From an endosymbiont of Bathymodiolus septemdierum str. Myojin knoll (GTDB lineage: Bacteria; Pseudomonadota; Gammaproteobacteria; PS1; Pseudothioglobaceae): a stretch of 64,000 nucleotides of DNA. The notes below the pieces were generated by a model, which was not told the DNA's origin, made no database searches, and saw only the letters and a program-made list of their open reading frames with translations. Positions 57,424-64,000 of the stretch are shown in pieces. Where the stretch lies: NCBI RefSeq assembly GCF_001547755.1, contig NZ_AP013042.1, positions 1,405,435 through 1,469,434 of the forward strand. The letters are read 5' to 3'. The first letter of the stretch is position 1. Each line of letters begins with the position of its first letter. Made by a program: the position numbers and the translations under genes.

Positions 57424-60400
57424 TCCTAAAGTTTTTAGAAAATCTTCAACCCATTCAATGCGCCCGATATCTTCGGGCATTTCGCGGGTGATAATGAGTT
57501 GATTTTGTCCTTTAATTCGATAAGTTCGTGGTTGGGTTTGTATTAAATTGATGATTGTTATTGGCTCAATAGTAGTTTTGTCGGCAAAGGTTAGATGAAC
57601 TTTGCCCTCAAAGATTGAGACTTTGTTAATGCCGATTTTTTCACAGAATAGTTTGAGTTGGGTAACGGCGAATAGGTTTTTGCTGGCATCTTTGAGCAGT
57701 CCGAAGCGGTCAATCATTTCTATTTGCAGGTCTTTTAATTCGGTATTATTTTTGGCGCTGGCGATGCGCTTGTAAAGCACCAAGCGTTCGTGGACATCAC
57801 CAAGATAACTTTCGGGGATAAGGCAGGGGAGCCCTGTATCAATTTCAATTTCGTGGTTGAGTGGGTTGTTGAGGTTTATTTTTCTGCCCACGCGCATTGC
57901 ATCAACGGTGCGTTTGAGCAGGTCATGATACATATTAAAACCGATTTCGCTGATTTTTCCCGACTGATTATCGCCAAGCAAATCGCCCGCACCACGGATT
58001 TCTAAGTCATGATTGGCGAGCATAAAGCCTGCACCTAACTCCTCTAAAGACTCGACGGCATCTAAGCGTTTTTTGGCATTTTTACTCAGTGACTGGTGCG
58101 ATTTAATCACCAAATACGCATACGCCCGATGATGTGAACGACCAACTCGCCCACGCAATTGGTGCAATTGCGCCAAGCCAAAATTTTGTGCATTGTTAAT
58201 AATAATGGTATTGGCATTAGGAATGTCAATGCCTGTCTCAATAATGGTGGTGCAGACTAGAATTTGGAAGCGACCATGATAAAAATCACTCATAATTTGC
58301 TCTAATTCACGGGTTGGCATTTGCCCGTGGGCAATACGCACACGGGCATTGGGTATCAGCGATGTTAGCTTTTCTGCCATATTATCAATACTATCAATGT
58401 CATTATGCAGGACAAATATTTGCCCCCCACGATGTAGCTCACGCGAACACACCTCTTTAATAGTGGCATCACTCCACTCGTTGACAAAAGTCTGAATTGC
58501 GCTCCGCCCTTGCGGTGGCGTGGCAATAATGGACAACTCTCTGAGCGAGCCGAGTGCCATATTCAGCGTGCGTGGAATCGGGGTTGCTGTCATTGTTAGA
58601 ATATCACTCTGACCCCGAATTTTTTTCAGAGACTCCTTTTGTTTAACGCCAAATCTATGCTCTTCATCAATGATAATCAGCCCCAGATTTTTATACTTAA
58701 TACTGCCGTGAATGAGCTTGTGCGTGCCGATAACGATGTCCACTTTTCCTTCAAGCAGTTGTTGCTTAATGCGTGTTTGCTCCTTAGTAGTTTGAAAGCG
58801 TGACATTGCTGCAATTTCCACTGGATATTTAACAAACCTATCTTTAAAGGACTCAAAATGCTGATTTGCCAACAAGGTCGTCGGCACCAAAATTGCCACC
58901 TGTTTACCCGCTTCAACGGCTAAAAATGCTGCTCGCATGGCAATTTCAGTTTTACCGAAGCCCACATCACCACAGACCAGTCTGTCCATTGGTTTTTGCG
59001 ATTGCATATCTGCCAACACCTCGCCCATGGTTTTCAGTTGGTCGGGCGTTTCTTCAAAAGGGAAACTGGCAACAAACGACGAATACGCATCATTCGGCTC
59101 TGGAAACGCAAAGCCAACTTGTGCCTGTCGTTTGGCGTAGATTTCCAATAATTCTGCGGCAATATCGTGCAAGGCGTCGACGGCTTTTTGCTTTGCCTTA
59201 CTCCATTGATTAGAGCCTAATTTGTGTAGAGGTGCAATATCAGGCGATGCCCCCGAATAGCGAGAAATCAGATTCAACGAAGTCATCGGCACCATTAATT
59301 TAGATTCATCAGCATACTCTAACACCAAAAAATCTTGCGTCATTTCATCAAAAGTCTGTGTTTTCAAACCCAAATAACGCCCCACACCATAACTCTCATG
59401 CACAATTGGGTCGCCGATTTGGACTTCCACCAGGCTCTTAATCGCCTCATCAAAATCCTTATGCTTCGCCCGTCTGCGTCGTTGCTGTTTAACCACATCA
59501 GCGCCAAACAAATTGACTTCGGTAATGACCGCAATGTCCTTAGTTAGCAAGCCTTCGGTCAGCTCATCATTGGTAATGCAAAGGCTTTGCTCGCTCTCAA
59601 TAAAATCTTGCCAATGTGCCACTGGCAGCGGATTGCGGTTGTGATTAATGAGAAAATCACTCAACACACTCTGCCTACCTTCGGACTCGCAAACAATCAG
59701 GATTTTCCCTGTAAACTTTTTCTCAAAATTTAGAAATTTACTCAGTGGATTTTTATTTTGCGCACTAATCGTCAGCGGTGGCAACAACTGACTACCAAAA
59801 TTCAAGCGCCCAACTTTCTCTTCCTGTTTCGAGCTGCCAGTCACCAGCTGCTGGCGTTGTTTTATCTGCCCAAACAGCACATCTTTATCCACAAATACCT
59901 GATTAATCGGCAATGGCAGACGCTCATAATTGCATTCCGCTTGCTGATGACGCGCGTCAATCTCGTCATAATTTACCTCTAACAACTCGCTAAACCCTTG
60001 ACTGGTGGCAATAATTGTATCCTTGGGCAAATAGTCAAATAGGCTGTTGGTATGGGTAAAAAATAATGATAAATAAAATTCAATGCCATTCGGCAATCGC
60101 AACTCGCTAACCTCATCAAAAATAAACCCATTGGTATTGCCAAATGCTTTTTGATAGTTAGATTTAAAAACCTCAATACTGCTCTGGTCAGTCGCAAACT
60201 CTCTCGCTGGCAACAATGACACCTGTTCCACCGCCTCAATAGAGCGCTGAGTTGATGCGTCAAAAATACGAATTGATTCAATTTCTTGGTCAAACAAATC
60301 AATCCGATACGGTAAATTCACACCCATTGGAAACAGATCAATCAATGAGCCTTTAACGCTAAATTCTCCGCGCTCTCTAACTGTATTCACGCGGTTATAG

Positions 60401-60852
60401 CCGATTTTCAACAGGCGTTGAGAGAATGACTGTATCTCCAAATCATCGCCACTTTTCAGACTAAAACTGTATTGCTTGCTAAACTCAATTGGACACAACT
60501 TCTGAGACAGAGACTCCAAAGTGGTAATAACAATACCGCGTTTTAGCGTCGGTAATTTAGACAGCGTATCAAGGCGACTAGAGGTGATATCCGGATGCGG
60601 AGAAAAATGGTCAAACGGCAACACCTCCCAATTATCAAAGCGTAAAACTGCCAAGTCACTGCCATAAAAATTGAGCGATTTAAACAATTGCTCAAAGTGG
60701 CTAATATCATTTGCCACCACCAAAATCACCCGCTCTTGCTGCCGAGCAAACTCAATCAACGCTAACGCCTGAGCGCTGCCGTAAAGCGACCCCCAATAAA
60801 ATTTTTGCCCGGACTCGAAAGGCGTTACACCCTGTGGATAAAAGGACTGCAT
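57418..60852 (-). CDS. mfd: transcription-repair coupling factor Mfd
   Basis: A 1144-residue Mfd, close to E. coli's 1148, if started at the ATG at 60852 (MQSFYPQGVTPFESG); eleven extra codons are open upstream. It has the UvrB-like N-terminal modules, the RNA polymerase-interacting domain (about 470-545, IGDPIVHESYGVGRYLGL), the RecG-like translocase with CGDVGFGKTEIAMRAAF (Walker A), DEEHRFGVKQKE and TATPIPRTLNM, and a C-terminal TRCF domain. Mfd removes stalled polymerase and recruits UvrA. It lies 4 bp after yceF. Its stop codon lies within the R' box of the attC site. Confidence 0.98.
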   Translation of the reverse strand: MQSFYPQGVTPFESGQKFYWGSLYGSAQALALIEFARQQERVILVVANDISHFEQLFKSLNFYGSDLAVLRFDNWEVLPFDHFSPHPDITSSRLDTLSKLPTLKRGIVITTLESLSQKLCPIEFSKQYSFSLKSGDDLEIQSFSQRLLKIGYNRVNTVRERGEFSVKGSLIDLFPMGVNLPYRIDLFDQEIESIRIFDASTQRSIEAVEQVSLLPAREFATDQSSIEVFKSNYQKAFGNTNGFIFDEVSELRLPNGIEFYLSLFFTHTNSLFDYLPKDTIIATSQGFSELLEVNYDEIDARHQQAECNYERLPLPINQVFVDKDVLFGQIKQRQQLVTGSSKQEEKVGRLNFGSQLLPPLTISAQNKNPLSKFLNFEKKFTGKILIVCESEGRQSVLSDFLINHNRNPLPVAHWQDFIESEQSLCITNDELTEGLLTKDIAVITEVNLFGADVVKQQRRRRAKHKDFDEAIKSLVEVQIGDPIVHESYGVGRYLGLKTQTFDEMTQDFLVLEYADESKLMVPMTSLNLISRYSGASPDIAPLHKLGSNQWSKAKQKAVDALHDIAAELLEIYAKRQAQVGFAFPEPNDAYSSFVASFPFEETPDQLKTMGEVLADMQSQKPMDRLVCGDVGFGKTEIAMRAAFLAVEAGKQVAILVPTTLLANQHFESFKDRFVKYPVEIAAMSRFQTTKEQTRIKQQLLEGKVDIVIGTHKLIHGSIKYKNLGLIIIDEEHRFGVKQKESLKKIRGQSDILTMTATPIPRTLNMALGSLRELSIIATPPQGRSAIQTFVNEWSDATIKEVCSRELHRGGQIFVLHNDIDSIDNMAEKLTSLIPNARVRIAHGQMPTRELEQIMSDFYHGRFQILVCTTIIETGIDIPNANTIIINNAQNFGLAQLHQLRGRVGRSHHRAYAYLVIKSHQSLSKNAKKRLDAVESLEELGAGFMLANHDLEIRGAGDLLGDNQSGKISEIGFNMYHDLLKRTVDAMRVGRKINLNNPLNHEIEIDTGLPCLIPESYLGDVHERLVLYKRIASAKNNTELKDLQIEMIDRFGLLKDASKNLFAVTQLKLFCEKIGINKVSIFEGKVHLTFADKTTIEPITIINLIQTQPRTYRIKGQNQLIITREMPEDIGRIEWVEDFLKTLGA

Positions 60853-60856
60853 AGCG

Positions 60857-61456
60857 TTAGCCTTTAGAGGCGACAATCCCTTCATTTTTCAACATTTTTA
60901 TCAGTTCAATCAACGGCAATCCAACAATCGCATCCGGATCGTTGTCCTCAATATGCTCAAATAAGCTCGCTCCTGCAATGGTCTCAGATTTAAAACTCCC
61001 TGCACATTTGTATGGTTTGTCCTCTTGCAAATATTGTTCGATTTTTTCCGCACTCAGCACCTTAAAAAATACTTTAGTAGTGTGTACAATCGTCTGTATC
61101 TTGTTGCTATTTGTATTCAAAAGTGCCAAACTTGTCTTAAAAGTAACAATATTACCCGAACTCCCTTGAAGTTGTTTAGTCGCATTCTCGTGCGTATGTG
61201 GCTTTCCCAAAATCACATCATCCACGCCGTTGCCGTCTCCAAGTGTTGAAATCTGATCTGATGCAATAATCAACCCACCCTGCATCTTTGCTACTTCCCA
61301 TGCCTTTTCCTGTGCCAATCGAAATACCAACTGCTCAGGTGTCTCCCCCTTGCGTCTAGACTCATCAATATCCGGTGAAATGATATCAAACGCCAAACCC
61401 AATTTATTGAGCAAATTTTTCCTAAATGGCGAAGAAGAAGCAAGAATTAATGGCAC
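60857..61456 (-). CDS. yceF: Maf-like 7-methyl-GTP pyrophosphatase (YceF type)
   Basis: A 199-residue Maf/Ham1-fold nucleotide pyrophosphatase. LASSSPFRKNLL at the N-terminus, PDIDESRRKGETPEQLVFRLA and the ASDQ motif near residue 66 define the family. CAGSFKSE and DPDAIVGLPLIELIKML match the YceF rather than the YhdE subgroup, which hydrolyses modified nucleotides such as m7GTP. It is just upstream of mfd, 4 bp apart. Confidence 0.92.
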   Translation of the reverse strand: MPLILASSSPFRKNLLNKLGLAFDIISPDIDESRRKGETPEQLVFRLAQEKAWEVAKMQGGLIIASDQISTLGDGNGVDDVILGKPHTHENATKQLQGSSGNIVTFKTSLALLNTNSNKIQTIVHTTKVFFKVLSAEKIEQYLQEDKPYKCAGSFKSETIAGASLFEHIEDNDPDAIVGLPLIELIKMLKNEGIVASKG

Positions 61457-61516
61457 AATTGGGCAAAGAGTTTGTAAAATGGGGTTATTTTACTTTATTT
61501 GAGACCTTTTACAGCA

Positions 61517-62005
61517 ATGATGCGCCTATCTATTATCGTCGCAATGGACGACAATCAACTCATCGGCAAGAACAACGCCTTGCCCTGGCATCTTCCCGCT
61601 GATTTAGCCTATTTCAAAAAAACCACCACTGGAAAAACCGTGTTAATGGGTCGTAAAACGCACGAATCGATTGGCTTCCCCCTGCCAAACCGCCGCAATG
61701 TCATTATCACTAGAAACCCCAACTACCAAGCGAACAACTGTGAAGTCGTCAACAGCATTGAAGATGCCTTAGTCCTCGCCAAGAATGACGATGAGTTAAT
61801 GATAATGGGCGGCGCCTCCTTCTACCAACAAACACTTCCCTTCGTCGACCGCCTCTACATCACTCAAATTGAAGGTACTTTCGACGGTGATGCTCACTTC
61901 CCCCCATTCAATCGCGACGATTTTGAAGAGGTTTTTCGCGAATCTCACACTGCTGATGAAAAAAATAAATACGCCTATCACTTTACAATTTTAGATAGAA
62001 AATAA
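61517..62005 (+). CDS. folA: dihydrofolate reductase
   Basis: A 162-residue DHFR supplying tetrahydrofolate. LSIIVAMDDNQLIGKNNALPWHLPADL is split by conserved turns: the active-site acid is the Asp of LPADL, and the Met20-type loop is IGKNNALPW. GRKTHESIG and IMGGASFYQ bind NADPH. Two adjacent ATGs (61517, 61520) are candidates; six codons are open further upstream from a TTG. It is monocistronic and ends before a terminator. Confidence 0.96.
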   Translation: MMRLSIIVAMDDNQLIGKNNALPWHLPADLAYFKKTTTGKTVLMGRKTHESIGFPLPNRRNVIITRNPNYQANNCEVVNSIEDALVLAKNDDELMIMGGASFYQQTLPFVDRLYITQIEGTFDGDAHFPPFNRDDFEEVFRESHTADEKNKYAYHFTILDRK

Positions 62006-62040
62006 ACCAGTAAAGCACCACACTCTTATGAATAAATATA

Positions 62041-62068
62041 AAAAAACCTGCGATATGCAGGTCTTTTT
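62041..62068. terminator. rho-independent terminator after folA
   Basis: An ACCTGC/GCAGGT stem (62046-62051 with 62057-62062) with a five-base loop is followed by CTTTTT on plus. Six A on its left provide a T run on minus, so it could also stop transcription coming from the tRNA-Leu side. Confidence 0.8.
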
Positions 62069-62091
62069 ATTAACATCCGTTTTTACAAGGT

Positions 62092-62150
62092 GTATTTTAA
62101 AAATACGAAGGCGCATAGTCTTCCTATATGACTGAGTATTTTTAAAATAC
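62092..62150. repeat. 15-bp inverted repeat between folA and tRNA-Leu
   Basis: GTATTTTAAAAATAC (62092-62106) is exactly complementary to GTATTTTTAAAATAC (62136-62150), with 29 bases between. Each arm is itself nearly palindromic. No gene lies in the 178-bp gap from 62006 to 62183; the folA terminator and this repeat are its only features. It could be a protein-binding site or the remains of a small element. Confidence 0.7.
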
Positions 62151-62183
62151 AACGCAATGAAATAGGAAAAGACGATGCAAAAA

Positions 62184-62269
62184 TGGTGCCGATGGCGAGA
62201 GTTGAACTCGCACGAGCATAGCCCACTACCCCCTCAAGGTAGCGTGTCTACCAATTCCACCACATCGGC
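62184..62269 (-). tRNA. tRNA-Leu (anticodon GAG)
   Basis: An 86-base tRNA with an encoded CCA. The acceptor stem is GCCGATG paired with CATCGGC, followed by the discriminator A and CCA. The anticodon stem CTACC/GGTAG holds a loop with GAG, and a long variable arm and GGTAGAC in the D arm are typical for leucine. It directly follows tpiA-secG, the same order as leuU in E. coli, so it is probably cotranscribed. Confidence 0.96.
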
Positions 62270-62277
62270 AATATGAT

Positions 62278-62616
62278 TTATTTAGGAATGTCGCTGTCTT
62301 GATCATCCATTGCTGGAACATCAGAAACAACTGCTGGAAGTACCTCTTCCATAACGCTCTTAGGCTTGTCTTGCACACCAGTATCATTTGTAGCTAAATA
62401 TGCCAAAGATAAACTGGTGACAAAGAAGCCTGTTGCAACACCTGCGGTGAGCTTATAAATAAACGAGTTAGCGCCACGAGCACCAAAGACAGAGCCTGAT
62501 GCACCCGCGCCGAATGCGGCACCCGCATCAGCGCCCTTACCATGTTGCATGAGAACAAGTGCGACTAGGCCCAGAGCCAATAACACATGGATGATTAAAA
62601 TAACTTGAAATGACAT
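62278..62616 (-). CDS. secG: protein-export membrane protein SecG
   Basis: A 112-residue SecG of the SecYEG translocon with two membrane helices (about 4-24 and 52-72). [24 protein letters not shown] and the [15 protein letters not shown] loop are the family signature. The C-terminal acidic tail is variable. It lies 5 bp after tpiA and 8 bp before tRNA-Leu. Confidence 0.97.
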   Translation of the reverse strand: MSFQVILIIHVLLALGLVALVLMQHGKGADAGAAFGAGASGSVFGARGANSFIYKLTAGVATGFFVTSLSLAYLATNDTGVQDKPKSVMEEVLPAVVSDVPAMDDQDSDIPK

Positions 62617-62621
62617 AATAA

Positions 62622-63371
62622 TTAACCCGCTTTACAAATACTTAAAAAATCTTCTGCTTTGAGTGACGCACCGCCAATCAAACCGCCGTCAATATCTTCA
62701 CAAGCAATTAATTCTTCTGCATTAGCAGGATTCATACTGCCCCCATAAAGGATAGGGGTTGTTTGTGCGATATCAGCATCATTTTCTGCCAATAAGCTAC
62801 GAATAAAGGCATGTGTGTCTTGTGCTTGTTGCGGTGTTGCGGTAACGCCGGTGCCGATTGCCCAAACGGGCTCGTAAGCAACAATGATATTTTTAAAGGC
62901 TTCGATGCCAACTTTAGCAATAACGGCATTGATTTGACGGGTAACAACTGCCTCGGTGTTGCCGGACTCTCTTTCCTCTAATAATTCACCAATGCAAAAT
63001 AACGGGGTTAGGTCGTTATCAAGTGCGGCTTTTACTTTGTTGGCAACAATTTCATCAGTTTCACCGTATAAACTTCTACGCTCAGAATGACCAACAATAA
63101 CATATTCAGCGCCAAAATCTTTAATCATATCTGCACTTATTTCGCCAGTGAAGGCACCTGATGCATTAACATTAAGGTCTTGTGCACCAAGGTTTAATTG
63201 TGAATGCACTGCTAACGCCTCAACTTGGGACAGATAAGGTGAAGACGCACATACAATTACTTTTGCGTTTTTTACATTATGTAGCCCCTCAAGAATGCCC
63301 ACAACCAAGGTATTGACGGTTTCTTTTGAGGCGTTCATCTTCCAATTGCCTGCTACGATTGTTTGACGCAT
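62622..63371 (-). CDS. tpiA: triosephosphate isomerase
   Basis: A 249-residue TIM barrel. The substrate lysine is in GNWKMNAS (about residue 11), the catalytic histidine in VIVGHSERR (about 95), the catalytic glutamate in [12 protein letters not shown] (about 167), and the phosphate loop is [10 protein letters not shown]. It interconverts DHAP and glyceraldehyde 3-phosphate. It starts the tpiA-secG-tRNA-Leu unit. Confidence 0.98.
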   Translation of the reverse strand: MRQTIVAGNWKMNASKETVNTLVVGILEGLHNVKNAKVIVCASSPYLSQVEALAVHSQLNLGAQDLNVNASGAFTGEISADMIKDFGAEYVIVGHSERRSLYGETDEIVANKVKAALDNDLTPLFCIGELLEERESGNTEAVVTRQINAVIAKVGIEAFKNIIVAYEPVWAIGTGVTATPQQAQDTHAFIRSLLAENDADIAQTTPILYGGSMNPANAEELIACEDIDGGLIGGASLKAEDFLSICKAG

Positions 63372-63428
63372 AATGATTATCTACTGTAAAAAATGAGTGA
63401 TTTTACTCTAACTGATACTAAAAATCAA

Positions 63429-63947
63429 TCAGTGCGATGATTTTGAACCAAAATAAAGCGCCAAGGAAACCATTAAAATACCAAAAGCAAAGTACATTAA
63501 ATCAAGTGCCTCTGTAAACCCCATTGATAGTGAAACCTCAAAAAATGTTACCACTAAAATCATCAATATAACTTTAGCAAGTTTTTCTTTTAAATCATCA
63601 AGCGAGTTAATTACCAGCACTTTTGATGAACGCTCGCTATTTTTAGCATCGTCAATATCACTAATAAACAATTCATACAAGCCCAATGAAAATATCAACA
63701 AAATAGTTGCCAACAAAAATCCATCAATAGCACCTACAGTATGGGCAACCATTTCAATTTTTAAAATTTTTCGCGCTTCAGCGCTCGCATTAACATAGTC
63801 GCCAACATGGGTAAGCAAGGCAACAACATCAACGGCGGTAATAACAAACAGCAGTAACGACAAAAGCAGCGATGCGATCACGGCAACTATCACCATTAAG
63901 CGTGAATTCCACAATATTTTTTCAAAAACAATTTCAAGCATTCTCAT
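63429..63947 (-). CDS. YqhA family (UPF0114) membrane protein
   Basis: A 172-residue protein with three or four membrane helices (about 17-45, 70-95, 122-142 and 148-166). The order of an N-terminal FEKILWNSRLMVIVAVI, a central IDGFLLATILLIFSLGLYELFIS and INSLDDLKEKLAKVILMILVV matches the YqhA/UPF0114 family. Its function is unknown. An AGAGG site lies upstream of the ATG. It is on the same strand as tpiA with 57 bp between. Confidence 0.87.
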   Translation of the reverse strand: MRMLEIVFEKILWNSRLMVIVAVIASLLLSLLLFVITAVDVVALLTHVGDYVNASAEARKILKIEMVAHTVGAIDGFLLATILLIFSLGLYELFISDIDDAKNSERSSKVLVINSLDDLKEKLAKVILMILVVTFFEVSLSMGFTEALDLMYFAFGILMVSLALYFGSKSSH

Positions 63948-64000
63948 TGATAAACCTCTATAATGTAATATCGTCTTATTTTAATCTTTAAAATATAAAA

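Noticed and set aside
63391..63430. TGATTTT/AAAATCA inverted repeat between the YqhA gene and tpiA as a terminator
   Set aside because: The 7-bp AT-rich stem has a 16-base loop and no U tract; too weak to call.

Overview
The window looks like chromosome from an AT-rich gammaproteobacterium. The gene orders tpiA-secG-tRNA-Leu(GAG), rpmH-rnpA-yidD-yidC, gltA-ubiE-ubiJ-ubiB, aroQ-accB-accC and atpIBEFHAGDC are typical of that class. A sulfide:quinone oxidoreductase next to the ATP synthase operon, a SoxW-like thioredoxin with an enlarged DsbD, a lone PfkB kinase and very tight gene packing suggest a sulfur oxidiser of the SUP05/Thioglobus/bathymodiolin-symbiont type. The placement is an inference from gene content; no rRNA is present to confirm it.

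Layout. 1-11.4 kb: the end of gltB, then a long minus-strand housekeeping block (rpsB-tsf, gpmI-rpe, rplY-pth-ychF, gltA-ubiE-ubiJ-ubiB). 11.5-12.8 kb: a solitary Fic protein with a repeated AT-rich palindrome upstream. 12.8-21.3 kb: aroQ-accB-accC-argC-erpA, a thioredoxin-dsbD pair, adk and grpE, all minus. 21.4-25.7 kb: nadK-recN on plus, meeting an RDD membrane protein and sqr on minus. 25.8-32.7 kb: the complete F-type ATP synthase operon. 32.7-38.6 kb: a compact minus operon (TauD-like dioxygenase, a frameshifted pentapeptide-repeat protein, ampD, kdsC, a small MGMT-like protein) and the rpmH-rnpA-yidD-yidC cluster; rpmH is annotated here although it is only 46 codons. 38.7-42.6 kb: dprA-smg-topA.

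42.6-45.1 kb is an accessory patch: an ImmA/IrrE-type HTH-peptidase, a PIN-like protein and a PLD-type nuclease. 45.2-56.5 kb carries an unrecognised gene pair, trpF-trpB, glmU (minus), rpmE, hemE, a second accessory pair (AAA ATPase plus a probable PD-(D/E)XK-like protein, joined by a triple 21-bp repeat), then trpA-accD-slpA-ispH and a PfkB kinase. 56.7-57.4 kb holds what looks like a single integron gene cassette: an AT-rich orphan gene followed by a well-formed attC site whose crossover point touches the mfd stop codon. 57.4-64 kb: mfd-yceF (minus), folA (plus), and tpiA-secG-tRNA-Leu plus a YqhA-type membrane protein (minus).

The core genes cover translation (S2, EF-Ts, L25, L31, L34, Pth, RNase P protein), ubiquinone synthesis feeding SQR and respiration, ATP synthesis, fatty-acid initiation (AccB, AccC, AccD), Calvin/glycolytic steps (Rpe, GpmI, TpiA), tryptophan synthesis and DNA maintenance (RecN, DprA, TopA, Mfd). 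The most notable observations are the solitary attC cassette, the ATPase/nuclease-like pair with its overlap repeat, the one-base frameshift in the 30-bp pentapeptide array, and the three convergent gene pairs that overlap by exactly four bases at their stop codons.
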